A stretch of DNA of 64,000 nucleotides from Copromyces sp. CBS 386.78 (GCA_030685235.1 MU839175.1:1-64000); one strand, 5' to 3'. Shown: positions 14,272 through 26,638, counted from the stretch's first letter. Numbers and translations: made by a program. Notes: generated by a model from the letters alone, not told the origin.

Positions 14272-17200
14272 ATGATGGCGGCGGCCACTTCGCTGGGAGT
14301 CCACCAGCCCACCGGACTGCGACATGCCATCGACGAAGGCTTCCTCCCTCCGAACCCTCCCTCATCGTCCTACACTTGGGAGATATTCGTCGACCGACAG
14401 GCCCACGCCGAGTGCGAGGACGAGCTGTTGACCACGGCGACCTGCGTCATCTGGTCCCGCGGCGGCATCTTTCGAAAGAGCTTCAGATTCGACATTGAGA
14501 ACGAACAAGTCACCCAGGCTCTCCTCACCTATTTCCCTACCTCGACAGACTCCCACCCCATTGCCAACGCTGCCTCTCCCGAACAAGACAAACCTGATGC
14601 GAAACCACTTCTCGCCCGAGCTCTGGTCGTCTTCCTCAAGACCCAAGCCCACATCTACTTCCTCTCCGGAACCAGCCATGTCGTCCATATGCCCTTCGAG
14701 GTCGAGTCCGCCTGCGCCGCTCCCATCGGCCTCATCATCCAGCGGAAACAGCGAGCCAACAATACCCTGCCCGTAACCTTGCGGCTGCCCAAGGTCCCGC
14801 CCAACTCCTTCGTCTCGTCACAGCAGTCGTCCATCTTCAGCCATACCGGCGCCGAGTTCTCCATCCAAGGCCTAGGACGACCCAAGGCCCTCCCTTTGAA
14901 GCTGAGCAACACGTTGGAGAACATGTGGCAACCACCCATGGAGACCCCCGACAGCCCTTGGCCTCGTCTTGTTTGTTTGACAGACCCCTTGCTCGAGATC
15001 GGCTTGGTAGTGGCCCATCAGGAAAAACAAAAGCCAAACAAGAGACGTCAGGGAGGCTCTCCCACCTCCAACTTTCTCAGTCCCGCCGAAGAGATTGTCC
15101 ATGTCGAAGCGATCGAGATACCCAGCTATGCCTCTTCCTCCCACGCCGAAGCCTGCATTGCTGTTACCGTTAACAGAGAAAACAGCGTGTACAGCGTCTG
15201 GCGCCTGACCTTTTTGGAAAACGAGGATCCCTTCATTGGCAAGAGAAAGAAGAAGCCCGTCAAGTCCACTCGCAGACGCAGTTCCATGGCCCCGGGCATG
15301 CCCAGCGGTGCGAACACCCCCGTCCACCCATCCATCAGAGATAGCTTCGGCGCTCCTCTTCCCGGAAAAAAGACACGGAAAAGTGTCAGGATCGACGAGA
15401 TGGAAAAGGAAAAGCACAAGGGCCGGGCGCTGGAGGGTGTCTTGAACTCTCTAGACCCCCACAAGACCGATGACGCTGCCCGCAGACAGTCTCGGCGTGT
15501 AAGCTCTCTGTTGGCCAGAGCTGACTTGTCGGCATCCCAAGAGCGGGCGAATTTCTCCGACCAAACACTACTGCATGCTGGCAGGAGGGGAGATTCATTG
15601 GGCAGTCAACGGGCACGGATGAGCGGCGCCTATGGCGGCCTACATGTTGGCAACTCGTTCAGTCAGGGTCTCAACAGTCTCGCCGAAGCGCCTGTCGACT
15701 CTCTACTGGAGGAGCTCCGTGCTGGCGGTGACTTTGAAGGCTTCCACAACATGGGCTTGGACGATCACGAGTTCGAAGGACTAACCCACGAGATGCTCTT
15801 CACAAAGGTTCACAGCTTTCCCATGGACAACGCCAACGTCCGCTACTCCCTGGCCAACAAGCCAGCCAAGACGCAGTCCAAAGTATTCATCCTCGTTGGC
15901 CCTCCTACTGCCACTGACGAGCAGGGCCGCGTACAGATTCTTGTTGGTATCCAGGATCTTGTCGACAAGAGATTGCAGCTCTTGACTTTGCACGTTCTGC
16001 ATCCCGTCCCGGGTTCAACCGCCGAGCCAGCCACCTCCTCTAAGATTCCTATGGTCTTTAGCGGACTTCGAAGGGCGCAAAACGTCATTGACTCGTGCAA
16101 GATCTCGGATGGAAACGAACAGACCATCCTCATCCTCTCCGAAGATAAAGCCGGTGGCAGAGAGCTGAGCTTGCAGTCTCCATGGAGTCAGCTCACCACA
16201 GTGGATGCGACTCTCGTTCTGTTTGACGATGTCAACAACCTCAGCTACTCGGGGACTCATAGAACAGGGACGGCGTCTTTGGGGCCCAAGCCAGACGGGA
16301 TTCGCCTGTCTCAGATCCGCATTGATGCATTGTGCCACAGTTCTCCCCGTGGAGTGATCGATCTCATGGACAAGGACGGGGCATTCCATCGCCTCCGACT
16401 CAAGCTTCGCCCGTCCTCCTCCCAGGTCCGCAAGGCCTTGGACGTTTGCAAAAGTGTTCTCCCTGCTTCGCATGCCGATGAACTGCTGGCGGGTTGGTGG
16501 CATACTACACAATGGCTTAACCGTCAGGAAGTAGCCAGCACCACCCCCGACAGAGAATGGTCTTCTTTTGTCGTCTTGTTGCTGGCGAGCTTCGTTGCTC
16601 TTGGGCATACGAACGAGGCATCGCTGGCCCGGGTTGGTCATGGCGTCCGTGATCTTGGGCCTACCAGTAGCTGGGAAGCCATGGAACTTTACGCCACCCC
16701 GGCCGCATCTGCTGATGCACCATGGATGCGGAACCGAGGTTGGAAATTCCTGCTGGATGATGGCCTTCTTGATACCATCACATCAAGCCAAAGCCCGCAG
16801 AGTTTCATGGCTCGTCATATCGAGCTTGCAAAGGGTTACATAGCATCTGATGAAGGCATGGCAGCGTTTGGTGCTAATGGCTACCTTCCAACAGCCGTCG
16901 AGAGGGATCGCGACAGTCGCAATAAGGCAGCCTGGAGCATGATGCTTGCGCTTCACCTCCTCGTGGAAGAACAGACATTGAGTGTCTTGTCCCCTGAAGA
17001 AGTCTCGCCTGGTCAGAGTGATATTAGGGCGCTACTCTGGCAGCTTGCGAGATGGCTTGGATGGCAGCAGTACGAGGAGCTCTACAGCCTGGGTCTGCAG
17101 GCAGATCTCGGCACCGATGATGATTCAGGTATGTCGGTTGATCCACGGCACTAGATTTCTTTGACTGACCGGTTGACAGCTTCTCTTTCTGGGCTGGCGA

Positions 17201-20200
17201 TTCCTCCGCCCGCTTTCAATCCTTGCGTCTTGACCTGGATCCGGCAGCATTTCACCACCGATGATGGCCCCGATTTCCTCACGCTTCCACAAGTCTATGC
17301 TGCTGCCGCCACCTCTGACGTCGGTGCAAGCAGTCCAAGGGAACGGGCCTGGCGTAACATGACTCCACGCACCTTCATGTTCAAGAAGCTCTTTGAGCTC
17401 CTCAAATCAGCCAAGGACCGTTTCGAAGCAGTGGCAGCCATGCATGCCTCCGGTTTCACTCCTCAGATCCTCGAGACATTACCAGAAGCCATCCTGACAC
17501 CCTTACAAGACTTCATCTTCATCTGTCAGCCTAGCCCCCCTTTGTCTTGGCCCACTGAGCTGCTCAAGCTGGTCAACCGCACCGATGTCAGCACCATTCT
17601 CAAGCAAGTCAAGGTGTCGAAGGCGATAGGGTCAGAACTTCAGCCACCTTCTCACACGGCGAGATGGGACTTTGGTATGCTGTGTCAGCATTTGGACGAC
17701 TTGCAAGAACATGGTGAGGACGCTGAGAATGCCTCGGAGAGGCAACTGGTCGTTCGTACTCTGTTCAGAGAGGACAGGAGACTCAATGAGGCCCAGAACC
17801 TGTTGTCTTCGGGCAAGTCACGCGTGCTCCGACTTGATCCTAAACCGGAGTGGTCTGAGTCTGAGTACCTGGAGAAGCAAAAGGAGCTGGTTACCACGGT
17901 TGCGACCAGCACGCTCGCTATCCCACCTGGACGTGGCTTGCTGTACTACTCGTTGCGGTACCCGCTACTCACCCAGAAGTACCACATCAGTGGTTTCAAC
18001 CTTGCATGCATCATACGACCTACCAACAACACGGTCAGTGTCGACAAGAGTCAGTTCACCGAGGAAAAGATCAACTGGGCTTTCTTCCATCAGGGTGTTG
18101 CCGGCGGACTTGCGATATCGCCACAAGCCAAAGGCATCGACACCTCGTGGATCCTCTACAACAAGCCCGGTCAAGACCTCAGTAACCGACACGCCGGCTT
18201 TCTGCTAGCTCTCGGTCTGAACGGTCACCTCAAGTCAGTGGCCAAGTGGGTAGCGTTTAAGTACCTTACCCCCAAGCACACCATGACTTCCATCGGCCTT
18301 CTCCTCGGTCTCGCCGCCTCGTACATCGGGACCATGGACTCTCTCATCACCAGACTGCTGTCAGTCCACGTCACTCGCATGCTCCCCCGCGGTGCTGCAG
18401 AACTGAACCTCTCCAAGCACACCCAGACTAGCGGCATCATGGGCATCGGTCTGGTTTACTGCAACAGCCAACACCGGCGGATGAGCGAAATCATGATGTC
18501 GGAGATCGAGCACGTTGAAGACGGCGAGGAAGAAGATCCCCTCCGCGATGAGTCCTACCGCCTCGCAGCCGGCTTCGCTTTGGGGTTCATCAATCTTGGC
18601 AAAGGCAATGATCTCAAAGGCTTGCGCGACATGCGTCTCACCGAGAAGCTGCTCACCATCGCCACGGCCACCAAGCGTGTTGAACTCGTGCACGTCCTGG
18701 ACCGCTCCGCTGCCGCCGCTGTTGTTGCGGTTGCCTTGATCTTTATGAAGTCCGAGGATCATATCGTGGCACGGAAGATCGACGTCCCTGATACCGTGCT
18801 GCAATTTGACTACGTCCGCCCTGACATTCTCCTTCTCCGCACCATGGCCAGGCACATCATCCTCTGGAAGGGCATCACACCTTCCTTCCCTTGGATCAAG
18901 TCAGGGCTTCCACTGGAGTACCAACCTCGTCACCGTTTGAACTCCACCACTCGTCTACAAAGCAAGGACCTCCCCTTCTTTTCTATCCTCGCCGGTCTGT
19001 GCTTCGCTCTGGGCCTGCGCTTCGCCGGGTCAGGAAATATCCAGGTTCGCGATCTGTTGGTGCACTACCTGGATGAGTTCATCCGCTTGGTTTCAATGCC
19101 CAAGAGCAACTTTGATGCGGAACTCGCTCGCTCAAACGCGCGCATGTGCATGGACATGTTGGCCCTTTCCTGTGCGACGGTGATGGCGGGCACCGGCGAT
19201 CTGGTGATCCTCCGCAGACTGCGGGCGCTGCATGGGAGAGATGACAAGGAAACCACGTACGGCAGTCATATGGCTTGTCACATGGCTATCGGAGCCTTGT
19301 TCCTCGGTTACGGCACTGCTACCTTTGGGAACAGTGACCTGGCCGTCGCGGCACTGATTGTGGCCTTCTATCCCATCTTTCCGGCAACGGTTCAGGATAA
19401 CAGAGCTCACTTGCAGGCCTTCCGCCACTTTTGGGTGCTGGCTACCGACCCCCGCTGTCTTGTCGCCAAGGACGGGGCCACTGGTCAGAGTCTGACCGTC
19501 CCCGTTCTCGTCTTCTTGAGACGTAACAGCCCATCAGCTCGTGCCGCGGCGGCGAACTCGGCCGTTGACTCGCCCTTTGGGTCCTCGTCGTCCGACGGTG
19601 TCGTCATCCGCCGCCAAACCCCTTGCCTGCTACCACCCCTGGACGACGTCCTACGTGTGACGACAGATGCTGGGCAGCAGGGCTACTGGAACCTGACCAT
19701 GGACTTTGAAACGAACCCGAGCTTGGTGGAACAATTCAAGGAGAACCAGACGCTGTGTTTGAGGAGGAGGCCAACATTTGAGGCCCCGTTTCCCGCTACT
19801 TTGCGGGCTTTGGGTCGTGGGATGGGTCCACTCGCAGAGGATGGACAGCAGAGGGATCCGTTCGAGTGGGTGTTTGGCCTGGGTGATGACGCAGACGGTA
19901 GTGGCTTGGAGGACACAAGTGGCACGGGTGGCGATGCTGCCGATGCGAATAGTCACGGCATGGACAAGGAGCTTGGAGGGTTGGCGAAATTGACCCACGC
20001 TGAACGAGCGATGGTCATGGACCGCCTTGGCTCTGGCGGCGGTGTAGGCGAGGGCGAAGGGGCGACGACTTTTGTCGATGCCCGTCTTGTGCTTGAGAAG
20101 GATCTCAGCGGAGGCGGCATGCCGAGTCGAGAGAAACTCCTTGGTCTCCGGCTGTTGTTCGAATGGATGGAGCGGCGGCAATCTTTGTCTGCTCAGTCTC

Positions 20201-20532
20201 CTCCTGCGTCTGTTGCTCTATCTGCTTTGGCTACAGTGCCCGAAACCCCAGTGGCGGATGGCACGACAGCGGGAAGGACAAGTGGGAAGGGAAAGACCAA
20301 GGCCCGAGCAGGACATGCAGGGCATGGGCCCACGACCAGAAGTAAAGGCAAAGGCAAGAAGGCATCTGTAGAAGAGGAGAAGGAGCATGGTGTAGCGAAC
20401 TGGGATGAGATGCGCGAGGGACATGGTCCTGGAGCGGGATCATGGTCGGGAAATAATTGGTGGATGAGGGATAGTGTTATTGAGGATTTGAAGGGAAGGG
20501 CTTGGCTGGTTGGGCGAGAGGGCGAGGCCTGA
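14272..20532 (+). CDS. apc1: Anaphase-promoting complex subunit 1 (APC1/BimE)
   Basis: Two exons (14272-17128, 17180-20532) joined across a 51-bp intron (GTATGT...ACAG, phase 1) give 2,069 residues. This is the largest scaffold of the APC/C ubiquitin ligase, which drives mitotic exit in the nucleus. The N terminus (MMAAATSLGVHQPTG) and length match fungal BimE. The C-terminal half carries PC-repeat helices, for example HLKSVAKWVAFKYL with SIGLLLGLAASYIGT near residue 1300, RLAAGFALGFINLGKG near 1410, FSILAGLCFALGLRFAG near 1550 and MAIGALFLGYGTATFG near 1650. A basic, serine-rich linker (about 340-480) looks disordered. The tail is Gly/Ala- and Lys-rich. The start is the first of two adjacent ATGs; there is no ATG in the short open run upstream. 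Confidence 0.94.
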
Positions 20533-20912
20533 TGTTGATGAGTGATGTACATGGTCATTGAGTGATGAGTTATGGACTTGTGGTGGTGGCAGCAGTTGGG
20601 AAATTGACGGCGTCGGTACAATGTTCCGGTTTCGTCGGACATAAGGAATGTTTTTTGGCGACGAACCAACTCGGAAACGTTATCGCTTACATGTAGCTAG
20701 CTTGAACCCAAGACGAACATCAATGATTTCATTCAGAGGTACTACATCTCACATTGTTGCTAGGCGTGATTGACTCGATGAACCTTGATAGGTTCCAATG
20801 TCTCGACAACAACCTGCCTCTAGAAAGCCCTAATGTGTACCACTTCCACCTCCCTTAGCGGGTTCCGATTCAGATATATCGACTATGAATCTCAAGGTTG
20901 ACATGGCAAATT
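20533..20912. other. Convergent 3' ends, intergenic
   Basis: 380 bp between the stop of apc1 and the stop of the next, oppositely oriented gene. It presumably holds both 3' ends; no terminator motif is clear and no other feature is seen. Confidence 0.5.
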
Positions 20913-22103
20913 CTACAAGCTCCCCACCTTGATGGAAACAACAACTGCCCACCCCGTTAAACTCTCCCAGACGCCAAACTCGTTCTCCCTCCTAAACGTG
21001 AGCTCCTCCGGCCTAACCGTCATGGTAATCCCATCGTCCTCCAACATTGCACCATGCCTAACAGGCGTGATGACCCGCTCCGTCGGTGGTGGTGGTGGTG
21101 GTGGTGTCTGCGGATCCGACTTGGAAGATGATGATCTGCGGAAGAAGCTACCAAAGCCGGACTTCTTGGAGGAAGGGGAAGTTGGGGTCTTGGGTGCTGC
21201 CTCGACGGCTGCTTGGACGGTTTTGCGGGCAAGTGTTGGCTCGGGACGTAGCAACGAGGCAATCCGACGGGCAAGGATGGGGGTGGTAAACCAGTTCCAT
21301 GTTTCCTCGGGTCCATATCCCAAATGGGATCTGGATCTAGAGCGAGGAGAGGATGATGATGAGGATGTCTTTTCGGTCTCAAACCTTCCCCAGTCTCCAA
21401 AGGTGTAATCGCCTGACCGGGCTGGGCCCGAGCCGCCCGCTGAATTTGAATTGTTCCCGGTTCCCTTCTTCCGGTCCATGTCCACAGGTCTCCCTTTTTC
21501 GTGAGTCATGTGCACGGCATGAACTTCATGTTGCTCGGGAGCAGCAGACACACAAACAAGCTTGACTACCTCCCCCTCCAAGTCTTCCATTCTCTCATTT
21601 GCTCCATGTCCAGCCAGCTCCCACCCTTTATCATCCCTCTCGGCCCTCTTCCTCGCCAACTCTCTTCCCGTAGAGGTTTCGTACCCGGATGTAGACTCCA
21701 CGCCCGGCAACGCCTCGGTCGGGACTAGCAACAGTTCTGCCACGCGCGGGGTTTTGGGCAGGTTGACGACGTGGTCGATGAAGCATTCGATATGCGGCAC
21801 GCATTGCGCTACCAAAAAGGCTTGGCGGGATGACTGGGCCGTTGAGTGCGAGTGTTGAGCGGAGCGGAGGCGGGAAGGGAGGGTGCGGAGGTGGGTGGTT
21901 AGTGGGGATTCGCCTGTTCGGATGGGGAGCGGAACGGGAGCGGAACCGGGACCCGGACCCGGGACGGAGAATGTGGATGTAGTAGTGGATCGGGAGGGGC
22001 CCGAGGTGGAGCCTGTGGCTTCGGTGTAAGAGGGTGGAGGGAGGAGGTCCGGTTGCGATGCCATGGACGACTCGACGTTGGCGAGATGAGGTGTCTTGGA
22101 CAT
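20913..22103 (-). CDS. Unrecognised 396-residue protein with PPSY motif and disordered segments
   Basis: A single open frame from ATG (22103) to TAG. The family is not recognised. The N terminus holds PPPSYTEA (PPSY at 23-26), the class of motif bound by WW domains of Nedd4/Rsp5 ubiquitin ligases; that role is inference. A predicted folded stretch follows (QAFLVAQCVPHIECFIDHVV), then a polar linker, a serine run followed by SPRSRSRSHLG, a short folded piece (EETWNWFTTPILARRIASLL), a basic SKKSGFGSFFRRSSSSK patch, seven prolines, and a conserved-looking end (ENEFGVWESLTGW). No signal peptide or membrane segment is seen. The long frame, normal codon use and alternation of structured and disordered parts support a real gene. 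It is convergent with apc1. Confidence 0.8.
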   Translation of the reverse strand: MSKTPHLANVESSMASQPDLLPPPSYTEATGSTSGPSRSTTTSTFSVPGPGPGSAPVPLPIRTGESPLTTHLRTLPSRLRSAQHSHSTAQSSRQAFLVAQCVPHIECFIDHVVNLPKTPRVAELLLVPTEALPGVESTSGYETSTGRELARKRAERDDKGWELAGHGANERMEDLEGEVVKLVCVSAAPEQHEVHAVHMTHEKGRPVDMDRKKGTGNNSNSAGGSGPARSGDYTFGDWGRFETEKTSSSSSSPRSRSRSHLGYGPEETWNWFTTPILARRIASLLRPEPTLARKTVQAAVEAAPKTPTSPSSKKSGFGSFFRRSSSSKSDPQTPPPPPPPTERVITPVRHGAMLEDDGITMTVRPEELTFRRENEFGVWESLTGWAVVVSIKVGSL

Positions 22104-22413
22104 ATTGATGAGTTTCGTTGGACTATGTGGTGAACAGTGTGTTGAAGGGATTTAGGCCAGTCAGTGGGCAACTGAAATAAGTTTGTTTGAACGTCAACGG
22201 GTTCGGTGTCGGAAACCGTGCCGGATCGGAGCCGTTGTTTGCTTGGCGGTTGAGGCGGAGCGATGGCGATATCGCTTTTGTGGGCTTTGCACCACGCTTG
22301 TGATCAGGAGGTAGGTAGTCTGATGCCCGGTTTTCCAGTTACAGCCTAGAGAACTCTTTGTCTAGATGTAGTGGAGGTATTATAAGATATCGGCTTGTGA
22401 TCTTGCCCTGGGG
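22104..22413. other. Intergenic, upstream of the PPSY gene
   Basis: Promoter side of the minus-strand gene ending at 22103. No motif is recognised. It ends at the target duplication of the hAT-type MITE. Confidence 0.45.
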
Positions 22414-22421
22414 CTGTGTAC

Positions 22422-22902
22422 CAGTGATGCCCATAATTCAAGTCAATTCAAGATAGGTCTGAAATTGAGTTATCTTACGTAAAATTTTCGTAAATTGACT
22501 TGAAGAATCCCCATATTGAACTGTATTGATATCTTGTATTACTTCGGGGCATTTTTTTTCCGGGCCGCCAGAGAGTAAACCCGAAGCTCCAGACAACACC
22601 CAATACCAACGATACCCATTACGAATTAATATACGAATATACGTACCGATCCGAGGCCTGAACGCACGTTATCCAAGCAGGCAAGCAGTTGTTACATACA
22701 TTAGAACCACTAGATTCTGCACCAAAAACCAGGCTAACAGCATGTCGATGAGCAATAACCTACCTATATGACGAAACGATAATATCAAGATAAGACGGGG
22801 TTACGATTGAATTACACTTGAAAAATTTTCCCCCGATTTGAATTGGCACAACAGGGTCTGATCTGGATTATCTTGAAACGACTTGAATTATGGGCATCAC
22901 TG
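22422..22902. mobile_element. hAT-type MITE, 481 bp, with 8-bp target duplication
   Basis: The left end CAGTGATGCCCATAATTCAA and the right end TTGAATTATGGGCATCACTG are perfect inverted repeats for 23 bp, and imperfect similarity continues to about 34 bp (both reach TTCAAGATA). The exact 8-bp direct repeat CTGTGTAC flanks the element (22414-22421 and 22903-22910). CAGTG ends with an 8-bp duplication are typical of the hAT superfamily. There is no coding capacity, so the element is non-autonomous. The clean ends and intact duplication suggest a fairly recent insertion; it is AT-biased but not saturated by RIP. Confidence 0.9.
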
Positions 22903-22910
22903 CTGTGTAC

Positions 22911-23801
22911 CAGGTAGGGGACAGATACACGATTGATCGTGAGTGGTTTCCACTTGTGAAGGATAGCTGCAAATGGGAACGTTGATATGTGCTATTGATT
23001 GCCAAGTTGATAAACTCGTCCAATGTAGCGTCGGGTTGAAGTACCGCTTGAACATAACAGATGTCTTCTTTTGGAAAACGCGGGCGGTTTTGGCTCCGTC
23101 TTAGCGAGTACCTACATATGCAGCAGCAGCATCTCTCCAATAGGATTCTCTTATAACCCAACATGGCCGACAGAGCATATCTGTTATGGTTCAAGTTGTG
23201 TGTGGTGTTGTTGCCGTACCTGGTAGAGAAAGCCCAAATCCAATGACTTATAAGCGAGATGCTCAGCCACAGCCTTGGCGGACGCTAAACAGTGCGGTTC
23301 TTTTTAGTGTCTTTGCCCTTGCATTGAGGACAGACTGCGGCCTGAAAGATGGTCACTGGGCCCTTGTAGCCTTATGCCAAGAATCAGGCGAAAAGAGGAC
23401 GGGTAAACGGCTTTTGCTGTCAGAAATGTTGTTGCCTTGGGAAATGCGCAGTCTGATGCTGGGCGGCAAATAGTGGCTTGGTGGTCACTTTTACATAATC
23501 TCTTGAGGATAAACGCCGACCACCGATGTGTGACTCCAATCGCTTTGCTGTCCGTAATTGCTACCGATGTGGTGGTGACTACAGTCTTTCGAATGTTGCC
23601 AATCGGGGGTCTCGGTGAAGAGCTGATATGCAGGTCGTTCGAGCATGACCATTGCGGGGGGCCGTCGGATTTATGCTGTCCAGCTCTACCACAGCATCCT
23701 AGAGGTACATGTCGCAGAGGTTACTCAACAGGATACCGAAGGATCATAAGCGGACTCCAGATGGGTAGAGGTATAAGCCGGGGAGCAACGAGATCCAGAC
23801 C
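22911..23801. other. Intergenic between two MITE-like elements
   Basis: Ordinary composition with short frames only (for example 23,186-23,473 and 23,437-23,820), none with family features. Nothing further is recognised. Confidence 0.5.
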
Positions 23802-23808
23802 ACTGGGG

Positions 23809-24200
23809 GGGGCACGGTGAATAGGGGCCTCTCAGAATGTGGGGCCTGACACGTGACAGGTATCTTTCGGTACCTTCTCCTAATCACTTGTAAATTACCG
23901 AAATACTAGCTATTTTTACAGGCAAACTCTTAAGTTAGTGTTAGGGTTAGGCTAGTGTTAGGGTTAGGCTAGTGTTAGGGTTAGTTTAGGGTTAGTTAGG
24001 GTTAGGGTTAGCTCCGGGGGTGCAGGGGGCCGGTGAGAGGCCCCCGCGTGATGAATGTTTCCTTTCAATTGATATAATTACATATAATAGTCATATGTCT
24101 GTAAAATACGGTAATTACGGCCGTGGTACACTTGGTACTTTTTTCTCTAGAAAAGTGGAGTTTGGACAGGGATCTGAGAGGCCCCTAATCACCCAGCCCC
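23809..24200. mobile_element. MITE-like element carrying an interstitial telomere tract
   Basis: The ends form inverted repeats of about 28 bp with three mismatches: left GGGGCACGGTGAATAGGGGC, then CTCTCAGA; right, reverse complement, GGGGCTGGGTGATTAGGGGC, then CTCTCAGA. A 7-8 bp direct repeat ACTGGGG(G) flanks it (from 23802 and 24201-24208); the G run makes the left boundary uncertain by one base. About 392 bp, non-coding. It contains the TTAGGG tract and a short GC-rich hairpin (GGGGGCC...GGCCCCC near 24,026-24,046). The superfamily is not assigned. Confidence 0.72.
23935..24011 (+). repeat. Interstitial telomere-like repeat
   Basis: Repeated TTAGGGTTAG units with spacers (TTAGTGTTAGGGTTAGGC repeated, then TTTAGGGTTAGTTAGGGTTA). 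The G-rich strand reads left to right, opposite to the terminal telomere at base 1. It lies wholly inside the MITE-like element at 23,809-24,200. Confidence 0.85.
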
Positions 24201-24208
24201 ACTGGGGG

Positions 24209-24888
24209 CACATGTTCGAGTTGGTCGTCCCCAGGCTATGCCAAGGTGCCAAGGACCGAGCCACCAGACTACAACCCTTGTACGTATTTTCCGGGGCTTT
24301 GTTAGAACTCGGTTACCCTATTTCGTGAAGATGGAAGGTCAACACCGCTAACACCAACAACTTTTGTGCCAACCGGCCGTAGCTTTGTAGACCAAATGAA
24401 AGAACCTTGGGCGTTGTCCGGTCAGGCGGTATGGCGGTAGGAAAAGCCAACTTTTGGTGGCTGTAAAAGCACAGGTATACAGCCGTTTCTTGTGTTCGCC
24501 TGGATTTTAGTACAAATCTGCAAGACGCTGCACTCAACTGTAATCTGTAATTAAGGTACTTGATATACTGGATTTTTAACATGTTTAAAAGTCCCAGACC
24601 TCTTGGTTAAGGCGGTAAAAATGCACTGAAACTTGGATTTCTAGCGCGCATATGCCCTGTAATTACAGCGCCCTCGATACACAGGGCTGACCGGACACCG
24701 CCTTGTATACGATCAGTTTGGTGCTCCCCGGCGTCTATTCCCGATCGGGTACCGATGAGCCAAGGCCGAGATACCTACCTTAGTCTCACTTGCAAATATA
24801 TAAGAAGGCAGAGCCTCCCCATCTCACGATTGTTAGACAAAGAACCTGTTCAGTCAAAGTATCAAGCAGATACACACATTCAGACAAA
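24209..24888. other. Upstream region of the flotillin-like gene
   Basis: No gene is seen. The part next to the start (24,780-24,888) looks like a 5' leader and ends ACAAAATGG, a good fungal start context. Confidence 0.5.
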
Positions 24889-26638
24889 ATGGCCTCGTAC
24901 AAGATTGCCGCTCCCGATGAGTACCTTGCCGTCACTGGCATGGGTATCAAGACCCGTAAGTCCCATATTCGCTTCGGCTTCCAGCGTCAACATCAAAATC
25001 TGACAAGTAGCACCAGTCAAAATCACAAAGGCAGCATGGGTTTGGCCTTTCCAGCGCTGCATGCGCTTCAGCGTGCAGCCCCACGACTACGCCATGAGCC
25101 TCCAGGCCATGACCAAAGAAAAGCTCCAGTTTCTTCTCCCCGTCGTCTTCACCGTCGGTCCCGATGTCAACCAGCGAGGTGCCAACATCCGACGAGTTGG
25201 AGGCGGTATGCTCCATGATCAAGAGCCAGGAAAGCCCAGCGACGAAGAGGACGGGGCTACAGCCGTCTCCGACTCGGTAATTCGCCGCGAAGACCGGGGC
25301 GATGCCCTGATGAAGTTCGCCATGCTCTTGGCCGACTCGGGCCGCAACAAGGGTCCCAACAACCATGACTTCCTCGAGGGTATCGTCAAGGGCATCATCG
25401 AAGGCGAAGTCCGTGTGCTCGTGTCGGCCATGACCATGGAAGAGATCTTCACCGAGCGTGAAGTGTTCAAGCGTCGCATCTTCCGCAACATTCAATCCGA
25501 ACTCGACCAGTTCGGCCTCAAGATCTACAACGCCAACGTCAAGGAGCTCAAGGACGCTCCCGGCTCGACCTACTTCGCCTCGCTCTCGCAAAAGGCGCAT
25601 GAGGGCGCAACCAACCAGGCGCGTATCGATGTGGCCGAGGCGCAGTTGCGTGGTAACGTTGGCACGCAGGCACGCAAGGGCGAGGAAGCGCGCGAGATTG
25701 CCAAGATTCAGGGAGAACAGGACCGCGAGCTGGCCAAGATCCAAGCCGAGACCCAAGTGCAGAAGACGGAGCGGGACATTGAGAAGGCAACAGCCGAGGC
25801 CGTTCTCAAGACACGCAAGGTCGAGCTCGACCGGGATGTGCAAATTGCGGGTATCCAGGCCGCCCGCAAGACCGAGGCCGAGGATGAAGACCTCAAGCGT
25901 GAGGTGCAGATCAAGCGCGCCGCGGCCGAGATGGAGCGTCTCCGTGCTTCCGACGTGGTCAAGGCGAGCATCGCTCGTGAGGCCAAGCAGCAAGCAGCGG
26001 ACGCCAAAGCCTACGAGATCGAGAAGGAAGCCCAGGCCAACTTCCAGAAGGACAAGCAGGCCACCGAGGCCACGGCCTACAAGACCAAGATCGGCGTGGA
26101 CACCAAGGTGTACCAGATCGAGTCCGAGGCCAAGGCCAACTTTGAGAAGGCCAAGCAGCACACCGAGGCGGAGGTGTACGAGACCAAGGTCGGTGCCGAC
26201 GCGCAGGCGTATGCGGCCATCAAGCTGGCGGAGGCGGAGCTCCAGCAGAAGCTGAGGGCGGCGGAGGGTATGAGCGCCATGGCGGAGGCGTACGCCAAGA
26301 TGAGCGCCGCGTTTGGCGGTCCTCAGGGTCTGCTGCAGTACCTGATGATCGAGAAGGACACCTATGTCGAGCTGGCCAAGGCGAATGCTGAGGCTATCAG
26401 GGGCTTGCAGCCCAAGATCAGTGTGTGGAACACGGGCGCGGAGGCGGGCTCGGGTGGAAGCGGTGGTCCGGGTGAGCAGAGCAGCATGGCGACCATGAGG
26501 AACATCTACCAGATGCTGCCGCCGTTAATGACAACCATCAATGAGCAGACGGGCATTACGCTGCCAGAGTGGCAGTTTGGACGGATGGCTGGACACATGT
26601 CGGAAGTGGAGAGACGGGGACAGGGGCAGAAGGAGTAG
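24889..26638 (+). CDS. Flotillin-like (SPFH domain) membrane microdomain protein
   Basis: Two exons (24889-24955, 25011-26638) with a 55-bp intron (GTAAGT, CTGAC branch site, TAG) give 564 residues. Flotillins scaffold sterol-rich plasma-membrane microdomains, in fungi at hyphal tips and in older hyphal segments. Seen: an N-terminal SPFH core starting YKIAAPDEYLAVTGMGIKT and continuing AAWVWPFQRC, LQAMTKEKLQF, VVFTVGPD; the EGEVRVLVSAMTMEEIFTER stretch; then a long Ala/Glu/Lys coiled coil (about 190-420) with repeated blocks of the type AYEIEKEAQANFQKDKQATE; and a C-terminal end LPEWQFGRMAGHM. There is no signal peptide or transmembrane helix, as expected for a protein held by acylation and hairpin insertion. 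The long antisense frame is a by-product of the Ala/Glu/Lys codon pattern. Confidence 0.93.

Noticed and set aside
24947..26161. 404-codon minus-strand frame antisense to the flotillin-like gene
   Set aside because: It mirrors the Ala/Glu/Lys codon periodicity of the real coiled coil on the + strand; the translated repeats (LGLGLDLVHLGV type) are an artefact.
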